NCBI RefSeq assembly: GCF_027214025.1
Contig: NZ_JAPWHB010000001.1
Coordinates: 434,001 to 498,000 of the forward strand
Reading direction: 5' to 3'
DNA from: Parahoeflea alexandrii
GTDB taxonomy: Bacteria > Pseudomonadota > Alphaproteobacteria > Rhizobiales > Rhizobiaceae
DNA length: 64,000 bases
Shown here: one piece after another, positions 46,281-54,927 of the stretch
Layout: each line of letters begins with the position of its first letter
Numbering within the stretch: the stretch's first letter is position 1
Program-made: the position numbers and the translations under genes
The notes under the pieces: model-generated
Seen by the model: the letters and a program-made list of their open reading frames with translations, nothing else
Database searches by the model: none
Told to the model about the DNA's origin: nothing

Positions 46281-47321
46281 ATGACTTACAGTAATATCGG
46301 GCACACCGTTTTCAGCGCCGCATTTGCCGCCGTTCTTGGCATCACGACCGCCCCAGCACTCGCACAGGAAAAGGTTACGCTAAAGTTCGCAGACTGGATG
46401 CCTGTAAGCCACTACACCGTTGCCAACGCCGCTGAGCCCTTTATGGAAAAGGTCAAAGAACTGTCCGGCGGCAGCATCGACATCCAGTTCTTCCCGGGTG
46501 GCCAGCTCGGCAAAGGTCAGGACGCGCTGCGCCTAGTGCAGACCGGCGTAGCCGACATCGCCGACATTTCGCCAGCATACATTTCTGACAAGTTTGTCCT
46601 GAGCTCTGTTGCAGAGCTTCCGGCGATGTTTGATACAGCCTGCGAGGGCACGGCCGCCTTCGCCGAGCTGGCCACCGGCGAAGGCATCATCGCGGAAAAT
46701 GAATTCAAGCCATACGATGTGCGCATCCTCGTCTCCATCGCCTACGCACCTTACAAGATCTTGACTGTGGCGAAGAAGGTTGAAACTGTTAACGATTTCA
46801 AGGGTCTCAAGATCCGCACTGCCGGCGGCGCGATGGACATGACCGCCAATGCGCTTGAGGCAGTTTCCGTGCGCATGCCCGGCCCTGACATCCTAGCTTC
46901 CATGAGCCGCGGCACACTCGACGGCTCTTTCGCGCCGCTGCAAAGCGTCAAGGTGTTCGACCTGCAGACAGTACTCAAGCATCAGACGACCGATGTTAGC
47001 CTAGGCAGTTTTATCACGGTCTATGCCATCAGCAATCGTGCCTGGAATTCGCTTTCCGATGACCAGAGGTCGGCGTTAACGGAAGCAGGTAAGTTCGCCA
47101 CGAAGAACCATTGCGAGTATGTGGACGCGGAGGAGCCGAAGGTGATCAAGGAGCTCGAAGGCTACGGCGTAGAAGCCAACAGTATGGCAGACGGAGAGCT
47201 TGCCAAGCTGGACAACTCGCTCTCGACCGTTCAGCAGCAGTGGGCCGAGCAGGTCGACGGTCTCGGAAAGCCCGGCTCCGAAGTGCTCGCGGCCTTCCGC
47301 GATGCGCTCAACTCCAAGTAA
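46281..47321 (+). CDS. TRAP transporter solute-binding protein, DctP family (module 1)
   Basis: Periplasmic binding protein, 346 residues. The start after GGAGGAG gives a signal peptide (residues 1-28, ending APALA-QE). The carboxylate-binding arginine of DctP proteins is R179 in GLKIRTAGG. The region PAYISDKFVLSSVAELPAMFD and LASMSRGTLDGSFAP are typical. It serves DctQ and DctM encoded next. The substrate is an organic acid; identity unknown, and the enzymes downstream suggest one activated by CoA ligation. Confidence 0.92.
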   Translation: MTYSNIGHTVFSAAFAAVLGITTAPALAQEKVTLKFADWMPVSHYTVANAAEPFMEKVKELSGGSIDIQFFPGGQLGKGQDALRLVQTGVADIADISPAYISDKFVLSSVAELPAMFDTACEGTAAFAELATGEGIIAENEFKPYDVRILVSIAYAPYKILTVAKKVETVNDFKGLKIRTAGGAMDMTANALEAVSVRMPGPDILASMSRGTLDGSFAPLQSVKVFDLQTVLKHQTTDVSLGSFITVYAISNRAWNSLSDDQRSALTEAGKFATKNHCEYVDAEEPKVIKELEGYGVEANSMADGELAKLDNSLSTVQQQWAEQVDGLGKPGSEVLAAFRDALNSK

Positions 47322-47378
47322 GAGACAAGAGCGCCAACTGGCGCGAGAGTGACTAGCCGGTGGGCCGACCCCTTGCGT

Positions 47379-47405
47379 GCTGGCACCGTCGGCGACGGTG
47401 CCAGC
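47379..47405 (+). other. 12 bp hairpin between dctP and dctQ (module 1)
   Basis: GCTGGCACCGTC/GACGGTGCCAGC with a three-base loop, in the 117 bp gap between the binding protein and the small membrane subunit. There is no T tract. Such intercistronic hairpins commonly protect the upstream binding-protein message, raising it above the membrane subunits. Confidence 0.6.
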
Positions 47406-47438
47406 AAACAAGTGGCAGCGCGGAGGAGCTACAAAACC

Positions 47439-47999
47439 ATGCTAAAAGCGCTGATTGAAGCCGACAGATACCTGAAATGGCTGGATGTATTTCTGGCGGC
47501 GATGGCCGGGGCAGCGATCCTAACCATGATGGCGATAACCGGGGCGGACGTGTTGATGCGCTATGCGTTCAACAATCCGCTGGAGTGGGTCTACGACCTG
47601 ACCATTCACTACCTTCTGATTGCGGGCTTCTTTCTAGGCCTGTCCTACACGCTAAGACTCAACTATCATATTAGCGTCGATTTCTTCGCCCAGATAATGA
47701 ATCAGCACGCCTATCACGCAGCGCTTGCTATCGGCAGCCTGGCCGCAAGCTTCGTCTTCTTCTGGGTCGCCTGGCTGGGCGCGGAGGAAGCCTGGACTTC
47801 TTGGAGCAACGGAGACGTACTCTTCGGGGCCGTAATCTGGCCAATCTGGCCCGGCAAGATATTGATTCCTCTCGGCATGGCGCCTCTCGCCCTGCGCTCC
47901 CTGCATCGAGCTCTAGCTCACCTTTGCGCCTCACTCGATCCTTCCGTCGCCGACAAGCTCGAAATCGGCATTGACGCCCACGCGATTCCGCAGGAGTGA
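47439..47999 (+). CDS. TRAP transporter small permease, DctQ family (module 1)
   Basis: A 186-residue membrane protein with four hydrophobic segments (AAILTMMAITGADVLMRYAF; DLTIHYLLIAGFFLGLSYTL; ALAIGSLAASFVFFWVAW; a fourth near KILIPLGMAPLALRSL). The start at 47439 has GGAGGAG upstream; an earlier start would add the hairpin region. It pairs with DctM, whose gene starts 3 bp after the stop. Confidence 0.9.
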   Translation: MLKALIEADRYLKWLDVFLAAMAGAAILTMMAITGADVLMRYAFNNPLEWVYDLTIHYLLIAGFFLGLSYTLRLNYHISVDFFAQIMNQHAYHAALAIGSLAASFVFFWVAWLGAEEAWTSWSNGDVLFGAVIWPIWPGKILIPLGMAPLALRSLHRALAHLCASLDPSVADKLEIGIDAHAIPQE

Positions 48000-48002
48000 G
48001 CC

Positions 48003-49292
48003 ATGTTTGTCATCATCACAGTGTTGCTTCTCCTCCTCAACCTCAGCTTCGGCATTCCCGTCGCCTTCAGCCTCGCAATCGCGGGCGCGGCGGGTCTCTA
48101 TATGTTCGGTGGCTCGCAGCTTCTGTTCGGCATCCTCGCCACCGCGCCCGCGTCCGCGATCAGCAGCTATGAGTTCCTGACCATCCCGATGTTCCTGCTG
48201 ATGGCAGAGTTCATGATTGCAAGCCGCGTATCGAGCTCACTCTTTCATGCCATCGCCCGCTGGACGAGCTGGTTGCCGGGTGGCCTGGGTATCGCGACGG
48301 CGCTTACTGGCGCCGCTTTTGGCGCGATCTCTGGCTCGAGCACGGCGGCAGCGGCAACGCTGTCCTCCACCAGCATTCCCGCGATGGTGGACGAAGGTTA
48401 TGAGCGCGGCTTCGCAAGCGGCATCGTCTCAATCGCCGGCACTCTCGCCATGCTTATCCCGCCAAGCATAGCGATCATCTTCTACGGCCTTCTGACCGGA
48501 ACCAGCGTCGCCAAGCTGCTTGTGGCGGGCATCGTGCCCGGTCTTCTCGTCACGCTGTTCATCATCGCGACTATCTGGTTGCTGATCTGGCGCGACCCCT
48601 CGCTTGCCCCCTCGCGGCGCAGCTATTCCTGGAGCGAGCGATTCCGCTCGCTCAGCGTCGCCGGTCCTTTCCTTGGTCTGTTCATGCTGGTGACAGGCCT
48701 CATTTATCTCGGCATCGCCACGCCGGTGGAGGCCTCCGCACTCGGTGCACTCGGCGCATTCGTCTTCGCCGTGATCACCGACCACATGAACTGGGATACC
48801 TTTAAGCGCGCGCTTCTAAGCACCGTGCTCACCTCCGCCATGATTGGCCTCATCGTGATCTCGGCGCAGATATTCGGCTTCTTCATCACCATCACGCAGG
48901 TCACTCAGAACCTCGTCAACTTTGTCGCCGCCCACGACCTGCCGCCCTACGCCGTGATGCTGTTCCTGGTCGTGCTATACATCGTCCTCGGCTGCTTTCT
49001 CGACCAGCTCTCGATCCTTATTTTGACCGTACCGGTAGTGTTGCCAGTGGTGCTGTCGCTTGGTTACGACCCTATCTGGTTTGGTATTATCATCATCCTT
49101 CTGGCGGAGGTTGGCATGGTCACTCCACCGATCGGGCTCAACGTCTACGTGGTCGCGCGCAACACCAACCAGCCGGTGGAGACTGTGTTTCGCGGCGTGT
49201 GGCCGCATGTCGCCGCCCACATCCTGCTGATCCTGACCATGCTAATCTTTCCGCAAATCGTGCTGTGGCTGCCGGGGAGCATGGGCCAATGA
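48003..49292 (+). CDS. TRAP transporter large permease, DctM family (module 1)
   Basis: The 429-residue channel subunit with about twelve membrane helices. FGAISGSSTAAAATLSSTSIPAM (about residues 94-116) and IPPSIAIIFYGLLTGTSVAKL are conserved ion/substrate-site regions of the DctM family, and EVGMVTPPIGLNVYVVA lies near the C-terminus. Uptake is driven by a sodium or proton gradient. Its stop overlaps the ATG of the oxidoreductase gene (ATGA). Confidence 0.93.
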   Translation: MFVIITVLLLLLNLSFGIPVAFSLAIAGAAGLYMFGGSQLLFGILATAPASAISSYEFLTIPMFLLMAEFMIASRVSSSLFHAIARWTSWLPGGLGIATALTGAAFGAISGSSTAAAATLSSTSIPAMVDEGYERGFASGIVSIAGTLAMLIPPSIAIIFYGLLTGTSVAKLLVAGIVPGLLVTLFIIATIWLLIWRDPSLAPSRRSYSWSERFRSLSVAGPFLGLFMLVTGLIYLGIATPVEASALGALGAFVFAVITDHMNWDTFKRALLSTVLTSAMIGLIVISAQIFGFFITITQVTQNLVNFVAAHDLPPYAVMLFLVVLYIVLGCFLDQLSILILTVPVVLPVVLSLGYDPIWFGIIIILLAEVGMVTPPIGLNVYVVARNTNQPVETVFRGVWPHVAAHILLILTMLIFPQIVLWLPGSMGQ

Positions 49293-50275
49293 CCATGCGC
49301 GCGGTTGTCTGCGAGGAACTGCGCTGGCCGGCCAGGCTGCCGGTAGCCACCGTCGCCACGCCCGAGCCGGGACCGGGACAGATACTGGTCGAGGTGGCCG
49401 CAGCAGGGCTCAACTTCGCCGATACGCTAGTCATCGGCGGCACTTATCAGGAAAAACTGCAGCCGCCCTTCATACCGGGTGCCGAGCTTGCCGGCACTGT
49501 GACGAAGGTCGGCGCAGACGTTACGAAGTTCCGGCTGAGCGACCGGGTGATGGGACAGGTCGTCTCCGGGGCCTATGCCGAACAGGCATTACTCGATGTA
49601 GCGCGCGCGCAACGCGTGCCGGATGAGATGCCGTTCAGCGAGGCGGCGGGCTTCTTCATCCCTTACGGCACTGCCGCATGCGGTCTGTTCGAGCGCGGGA
49701 GACTTAAGCCCGAAGAAACCGTCCTCGTCACCGGCGCTGCGGGAGGCGTCGGCCGCGCGGCGGTAGAGCTCGCGCTTGCGCGCGGCGCCCGGGTGATCGC
49801 AACGGCAAGCGGCGCAGCGCGGCGCGCCGCGATTGCTTCGATGGGCGACGTTACCGTCCTCGACGCCGACCACGCCGGCCTGAAGGAACGGCTTCTGCAA
49901 GCGACCGGCGGAAAAGGCGTCGACATCGTCTTTGACGTGGTTGGCGGCGAGCTTGCTCGCCAAGCGTTACGCGCGCTTGCCTTCGAGGGGCGCTTTGTCA
50001 TCGTCGGCTTCGCCAGCGGTAACATTCCGAATTTCCCGGCCAACCATCTGCTAGTGAAGAACGTCGACGTAATTGGCCTTTATTGGGGCGTCTACCAGAC
50101 GCACCTTCCCGAACGCACAGACGCGATGTTCGAGGAGCTGGCCAAATATTACCGTCAGGGCGCGATTAGGCCGCATATCGCGGCCAGCTTCCCGCTCGAA
50201 AAAATCAATGAAGCGCTGGCCGAACTAGTTGCGCATAAACATATCGGCAAACTCATCGTGGATCCAAAGTCATGA
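49289..50275 (+). CDS. NADPH:quinone oxidoreductase-type, zinc-independent MDR protein
   Basis: A 328-residue member of the medium-chain dehydrogenase/reductase superfamily, quinone oxidoreductase/acryloyl-CoA-reductase-like. The start MTMRAVVCEE overlaps the dctM stop. The N-terminal domain has GLNFADTLVIGGTYQEKLQPPFIPGAELAG, and the Rossmann motif VTGAAGGVGRAAVELALARG is at about residues 147-166. The zinc ligands of alcohol dehydrogenases are absent. In this operon it could reduce an enoyl-CoA double bond using NADPH, rather than a quinone. The stop overlaps the crotonase ATG. Confidence 0.88.
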   Translation: MTMRAVVCEELRWPARLPVATVATPEPGPGQILVEVAAAGLNFADTLVIGGTYQEKLQPPFIPGAELAGTVTKVGADVTKFRLSDRVMGQVVSGAYAEQALLDVARAQRVPDEMPFSEAAGFFIPYGTAACGLFERGRLKPEETVLVTGAAGGVGRAAVELALARGARVIATASGAARRAAIASMGDVTVLDADHAGLKERLLQATGGKGVDIVFDVVGGELARQALRALAFEGRFVIVGFASGNIPNFPANHLLVKNVDVIGLYWGVYQTHLPERTDAMFEELAKYYRQGAIRPHIAASFPLEKINEALAELVAHKHIGKLIVDPKS

Positions 50276-51087
50276 CAGCACAGAAACCAGTTCGCATAGA
50301 ACATCTTCCCGACGCGCCCGAGATAGCCGTAGTTTCGCTCAATCGTCCCGCGCAAAAAAACGCCATCACAGACGAGATGATCGATGGGCTGATGGAGGCC
50401 GCTTCCAGCTTTCACGAGGACTCCGATACTAAGGTGATCGTCCTGCGTGGCGAGGGCGGTTTCTTCAGCGCCGGCGCGGACGTCTCAACTTTCGATGCCA
50501 TCGAGAACGAGACCGACGTAAACAGAGTGCGCCGCATGACCCATAAGGGCGGTCGGCTGTGCACGGAGTGGGAAACGCTGCCACAGCTTACCATCGCCTC
50601 GATCACCGGCGGCGCGGTCGGCGGTGGTTTAGCGCTAGCGCTGGCCAGCGACTGGCGTGTCATGGCCGAAGATGCCTGGGTTTACGTGCCGGAGGCGCGG
50701 CTCGGACTCATCTATGGCTGGAATACCGTGCCGCGGCTGACGCGTCTGATAGGCCCAGCCCGCACCAAGACGCTATCGATCCTCTGCCGCCGCCATTCAG
50801 CGGCCGAATGCGACAAATGGGGCCTAACCGACAAAATCGCCAAAGGGAACGATGCCGACAAGACGGCCTTCGAACTGGCCCGCGAGGCCTGCAGCGTCCC
50901 GCGGCTGGCCGCCCAGCTAATCAAGCGCTCGACCAATGCCGCCTCGAACGCGCTCTCGGCCTCGACCAGCTATGCCGACATGGACGACATGCTGGTCTGC
51001 ATGACCGATCCCGAAGGCAACGCCGCGCGCCAAGCGTTCATAGCGGGCCTTAAGAACAAGGACCACAAGCTTGAAGGGGGCAGATAA
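50272..51087 (+). CDS. Enoyl-CoA hydratase/isomerase-family (crotonase) protein
   Basis: A 271-residue crotonase. Oxyanion-hole elements are FSAGAD (residues 65-70) and GGAVGGGLALAL (113-124). E141 in VPEARLGLIYGW matches the first catalytic glutamate of classical hydratases. By eye, the second glutamate (E164 in rat hydratase) aligns with a threonine in ARTKTLSIL, and the usual GxGGTQRL segment is WNTVPRL. So it may be an isomerase, hydrolase or retro-aldol lyase instead of a hydratase. It is translationally coupled to the oxidoreductase and lies 2 bp before the ligase. Confidence 0.88.
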   Translation: MTAQKPVRIEHLPDAPEIAVVSLNRPAQKNAITDEMIDGLMEAASSFHEDSDTKVIVLRGEGGFFSAGADVSTFDAIENETDVNRVRRMTHKGGRLCTEWETLPQLTIASITGGAVGGGLALALASDWRVMAEDAWVYVPEARLGLIYGWNTVPRLTRLIGPARTKTLSILCRRHSAAECDKWGLTDKIAKGNDADKTAFELAREACSVPRLAAQLIKRSTNAASNALSASTSYADMDDMLVCMTDPEGNAARQAFIAGLKNKDHKLEGGR

Positions 51088-51089
51088 CC

Positions 51090-52706
51090 ATGGCCGAACT
51101 CGACCAATTCAACGACGAAACGCGGCTTGGCGACTGCCTCGACCATCACGCTGAAAATCATGCCGACCGAGTGGCAGTTCGCGATGCTCAGACGAGCCTT
51201 ACCTATGCCGAGCTGCGCGCCGAGGTGATGCGCTGTACCAGGGCACTGTACTCGGCGGGCGTGCGCGCGGGCGACCGGATTGCGACGCTGGCTGCTCCGC
51301 GCGCCGAGGTGATGGTGATCTTCCTCGCCGCCGCGAAGCTCGGCGTGTTGTGGCTAGGCCTCAATCCAAAATACACACAGCGCGAACTACACTACGTGGT
51401 CTCGGACGCCCGCCCAAAGCTGATCTTCGGCATTCGCGAACACGAAGGCCGCGACTATGCAGCAGACCTGTTAGAGATCCGCCGCGTGCATAGTTCGATC
51501 GCGCGTACAGTCGGCCTCGATGGCATTTCCGGCTACGATGTTTCCTTCGCCGACTGGCTTGACGAGCCCGACAGCGCCGACAGAGTGCTCGCTGTCGAGT
51601 TGGCGGTTGCTGCCGTCAACTCCGAAGCGGCGGCGTTACTCGTTTATACATCTGGCTCAAGCGGACGTCCCAAGGGCGTGCAGCTTCGCCAGCGCGAGCT
51701 CCTGCGCCGCAGCCGGACACAGAACGAACAATTCCCTGCCACCCCCTATCCGCGCGTGATGAACCCGCTGCCAATCAACCATATCGGCGGAATGCACTTC
51801 CTCTCGCTGTTTACTTTCGTTGGCGCAGGTACGATCACACTGGTCGACAAGCATCGGCCTGCTGATTTCGTGCGAGCGATAAAGGCGGGTGAGATCAACA
51901 TGCTCTACACGCTGCCCACTATGTTCCAGATGCTTGCAGAGCACCCGGCTTTTGAGCGGGGTATGCTCGACCAGCTGCAATGGGTCATCTACTCAGGCGC
52001 GGCGATGCCAGGCAGTCTGATCGACATCCTGTTTGCCGCCAAATGCAATGTTGGCCTGACCTATGGCATGACCGAGAGCTGCGGTTCGGTAACCTACGCG
52101 CGCAAAGACGGCTACAACCGCGACGTGATGATGAACACGATCGGCTACCCGACTCCACCGGGCGAGGTGCGCGTAGCGCGCACTGACGGCACGGTGTGCG
52201 ACGTTGGCGAGGACGGCGAGATCCAGGTGCGCGCACGCTATTGCATGAAGAGCTATTTTGAGCGTCCCGCCGAGACCGAGGCGGTGTTCACTGATGGCTG
52301 GCTGAAGACGGGCGACATCGCACGCGTGTGCCAGGACGGAAGTATCCAGTTCATCGGTCGCATGAGCGAGATGTTCAAATCTGGAGGCTATAACGTCTAT
52401 CCGCGCGAAATCGAACTTGCGCTGGAGGAACATCCCCAGGTAGTTCTGAGCGCGGTAGTCGGGCTCCCAGATCCACTTTTCGATGAGGTAGGATGGGCCT
52501 ATGTCTCACAGCAGCCTGGATCGCATCTCACGGAGGAGTCACTCAAGGCGTGGTGCGCAGAACAGCTTGCCAGCTACAAGATCCCTAAACGCTTCATAGT
52601 CTCCAACGCGCTGCCGATGCTTCCGGTTGGCAAGGTCGACAAGGTGAGCCTGAAGAAGGAGGCTCGCACCACGCTGGAAAAAGAGGCGGCCACTGATAAG
52701 CTATAA
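51090..52706 (+). CDS. Acyl-CoA synthetase, ANL superfamily
   Basis: A 538-residue AMP-forming acid-CoA ligase, which would activate the imported acid. The phosphate loop YTSGSSGRPK is at 186-195, YGMTES at 325-330, TGD at 407-409, the hinge GRMSEMFKSGGYNVYPREIE at about 423-441, and the catalytic lysine in PVGKVDK (K515). It is the last gene of module 1. The substrate class cannot be told from the motifs; carnitine/crotonobetaine-CoA, cinnamate-type or medium-chain acid ligases are all possible. Confidence 0.92.
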   Translation: MAELDQFNDETRLGDCLDHHAENHADRVAVRDAQTSLTYAELRAEVMRCTRALYSAGVRAGDRIATLAAPRAEVMVIFLAAAKLGVLWLGLNPKYTQRELHYVVSDARPKLIFGIREHEGRDYAADLLEIRRVHSSIARTVGLDGISGYDVSFADWLDEPDSADRVLAVELAVAAVNSEAAALLVYTSGSSGRPKGVQLRQRELLRRSRTQNEQFPATPYPRVMNPLPINHIGGMHFLSLFTFVGAGTITLVDKHRPADFVRAIKAGEINMLYTLPTMFQMLAEHPAFERGMLDQLQWVIYSGAAMPGSLIDILFAAKCNVGLTYGMTESCGSVTYARKDGYNRDVMMNTIGYPTPPGEVRVARTDGTVCDVGEDGEIQVRARYCMKSYFERPAETEAVFTDGWLKTGDIARVCQDGSIQFIGRMSEMFKSGGYNVYPREIELALEEHPQVVLSAVVGLPDPLFDEVGWAYVSQQPGSHLTEESLKAWCAEQLASYKIPKRFIVSNALPMLPVGKVDKVSLKKEARTTLEKEAATDKL

Positions 52707-53004
52707 TGCGAACTGGTTGGTTCCCAGCTTCTTAAATGCCCGCTGTTCCCTAACGGTCCGCGACACCAACAGAATGTCGGCTACAAATCCCATGCGTGCC
52801 CGTTTGGCTTTTGCAATTTTCGATTTGGCCACGCTATGACGGCCACTGTTTTTGTCGCAAACGCAATAAGGGCGGAGAGCGGTCGTTCGCTATGGTTTCT
52901 ACGAACGGCGGCATTGCCGACTTTGCCAATCATAGCCGCCCCGCCTCAAATTCAGGAACGAAGGCGTGCACAAATTTAGGGGCAATTCAGCCCCATTTCA
53001 GGCG
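52707..53004. other. Gap after module 1, no gene seen
   Basis: About 300 bases between the acyl-CoA ligase and the recombinase remnant. No convincing gene or intrinsic terminator was found. A foldable segment, GGGGCAATTCAGCCCC, lies at 52979-52994 and might end the module 1 transcript, though it lacks a T run. Confidence 0.45.
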
Positions 53005-53424
53005 TCAGCCATTTTCACCTAGAATCCGATAAACTTGCATCCGCGCAATTGCGGATGGCTTTTCGTCACCGCCTGCCAACCGCAGGACTTCATCCCGATC
53101 AATCCGTTGCTTGCCACCCTTGCTCCGACCAAACACCGTCATCACGATCTGACCCATTTCGCCCTTGGTCGAGACGTAGGGATCGAGCACGGTCACGAAG
53201 GCCTGCTTTTGCTCGCATTCATAGATGATATTCAACACGTCCCGGGTATCGCGGCCAAGCCGGTCTAGCCGCGTGACCATCAGCTCGTCGTCTGGTCGAA
53301 GGAAACTGAGAATGGTAGCGAGTTCGTCGCGGCTCTTGCCAGACACCTTTTCCGAGCAAATGAGGCTGCACCCCTCGGCGGTCAACCGTTCTGTCCGGAT
53401 ATTCAGGTCCTGGTCATTGGTGCT
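53005..53424 (-). pseudogene. Serine recombinase (resolvase/invertase) remnant
   Basis: The frame reads STNDQDLNIRTERLTAEGCSL, then EKVSGKSRDELATILSFLRP, then MVTRLDRLGRDTRDVLNIIYECEQ, clearly a Pin/TnpR-type serine recombinase catalytic domain. The first residues, including the catalytic serine region (YARVS), are missing where the IS3 fragment begins. Two internal deletions are visible: after QIVMTVFG about 20 residues are lost before KGGKQRIDRDEVL, and the C-terminal HTH is shortened (PSAIARMQVYRILGENG). It is inactive. Confidence 0.82.
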
Positions 53425-53614
53425 TCAGTCGCCTGATCTCGGCATCCTTGTCGTCACCGCCAGGAGGCTGTGAAAATTTCTTCATCCATACGTAGAGAGA
53501 ATGCGGGCTGACGCCCAGCCGCTTCGAAACCTCTGCAACAGCGTAACCCCGCTCGGTAATCCGAGCGACCGCATCCCGCTTGAAATCATCACTGAAATAG
53601 ATTCTGCTCAACAC
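53414..53614 (-). pseudogene. IS3-family transposase OrfA fragment
   Basis: A 66-residue frame, MLSRIYFSDDFKRDAVARITE, then RGYAVAEVSKRLGVSPHSLYVWMKKF, is the HTH domain of an IS3-family OrfA. It ends RRLKHQ-stop where an intact OrfA continues with the coiled coil, because the sequence passes into the recombinase remnant within AAGCACCAATGA. No OrfB is attached. This looks like a deletion scar joining an insertion sequence to its target. Confidence 0.8.
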
Positions 53615-53732
53615 TGCCTACTTGTGCCGTTTTTTAAGGAAGAAACCGCGTGCGAATTTGCGAGTTGTTCAATGTCGTTCGCGACCGGATCAGGTGCACT
53701 GTCGTAGGCTGAGCCAGTCACGGACAGCCATC

Positions 53733-53748
53733 TCTCATCAAATTGAGA
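53733..53748. promoter_or_regulatory. Dyad TCTCA-N6-TGAGA upstream of module 2
   Basis: TCTCATCAAATTGAGA has 5 bp arms and the overall size of a LysR-type site. It lies 98 bases before the dctP start of module 2. The LysR gene of the module lies 6.4 kb downstream. No clear -35/-10 pair was identified nearby, so this is tentative. Confidence 0.3.
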
Positions 53749-53845
53749 CGCTGGGTTCGCCAAAAGAGAATGGTGGCAGACCTCGTGCCATTCTACCAAT
53801 GAATGATCCGCAAGAAAACTTGAGTCTCTCGGGAGGAGCACAGAT

Positions 53846-54859
53846 ATGAAAACTAGCACCACGGCGCGGTTGCTGACCGCAGCAGGACTTGCGATTGGCG
53901 TTACACTGGCCGGCGCTGTTGCGTCCTGGGCCGCTGATGTCACCCTCAAGGTGACCGCGCAGCTTCCGGCCTCACATCCGACCACGTCAAATCTTATGGA
54001 ATTCAAAAAAATAGTCGAGGAGAAATCCGGTGGCGAGATCGCGGTCGAAATCTACGACTCCGCACAATTGTACAAGGACAGCGAAGTGCCGCAGGCGGTT
54101 TCCTCCGGTGCCGTCGCCATGGGTACAGCTTCGCTCACCCGTTTCGCCGGTACCATCCCGGCTGTTGATTTCTTCTATGTTCCGTTCAGCCTGCCGTCGC
54201 TCGAAGCCGTCGAGAAGGCAACCGCGCCCGGAAGCGAAATCCGCAAGCTGCTTGACGGTGCAATTGCTGAAACCGGTGCAAAGGTGCTGTGGTGGCAGGC
54301 CGTTGGCGGCGCTGTTGTCATGAGCAACAAGCCGGTTCACATGCCCGAAGATCTCAAGGGCATGAAGGTCCGCGTGTTCGGCAAGACGCTGGGCAATTTC
54401 GTTGAGTTGCTGGGCGGCGCGCCAGCCCTGATTTCCGGCTCAGAGCAATTCCTCGCCTATCAGCGCGGGACTGTCGATGCCGGTATGTCATCGGCAGCGG
54501 GCGTGACCTCGCGCAAGATCTATGAGGTGCTCGACCATCTCACCGTCACTAACCACGCTGACGTGGAATTTGTGGTACTGATCAACCAGGGCGTCTGGGA
54601 TGGGCTGAGCGATGCCCACAAGGCGATCGTCGACGAAGCCGCCAAGCAGGTTGAAAAGAGTCTGCGCGACGACGTCAACCGCAAGGAAATCGAGGCGATC
54701 GACTTCGTCCGGACCCAGACCAAGATGGAAGTCATCACGCTTGATGACGAACAGCTTGCCGCCTGGAAAAAGGCATCTGCGCCGATGATCGATAAATACA
54801 TCGAAAGCTCGGGCGACCTCGGTCGTAAAGTTGTGGAAGCTGCTGAGGCACTTCAGTAG
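53846..54859 (+). CDS. TRAP transporter solute-binding protein, DctP family (module 2)
   Basis: A 337-residue periplasmic binding protein. GGGAGGAGCACAGAT precedes the ATG, and a signal peptide is clear (residues 1-29, ending ASWA-AD). The substrate-carboxylate arginine is R176 in GMKVRVFGK. Motifs QLYKDSEVPQAVSSGAVAMG and GGAPALISGSEQFLAYQRGTVDAGMSS are typical DctP family segments. It is unrelated in detail to the module 1 binding protein, so the two systems import different acids. It is followed by DctQ after 68 bp. Confidence 0.93.
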   Translation: MKTSTTARLLTAAGLAIGVTLAGAVASWAADVTLKVTAQLPASHPTTSNLMEFKKIVEEKSGGEIAVEIYDSAQLYKDSEVPQAVSSGAVAMGTASLTRFAGTIPAVDFFYVPFSLPSLEAVEKATAPGSEIRKLLDGAIAETGAKVLWWQAVGGAVVMSNKPVHMPEDLKGMKVRVFGKTLGNFVELLGGAPALISGSEQFLAYQRGTVDAGMSSAAGVTSRKIYEVLDHLTVTNHADVEFVVLINQGVWDGLSDAHKAIVDEAAKQVEKSLRDDVNRKEIEAIDFVRTQTKMEVITLDDEQLAAWKKASAPMIDKYIESSGDLGRKVVEAAEALQ

Positions 54860-54927
54860 TCTTCGGTTTCTGGCGCCGGCCGTACAGGGTCGGCGCCATT
54901 AACTCCAGGTCGGGGCTTGGTCCGTCG

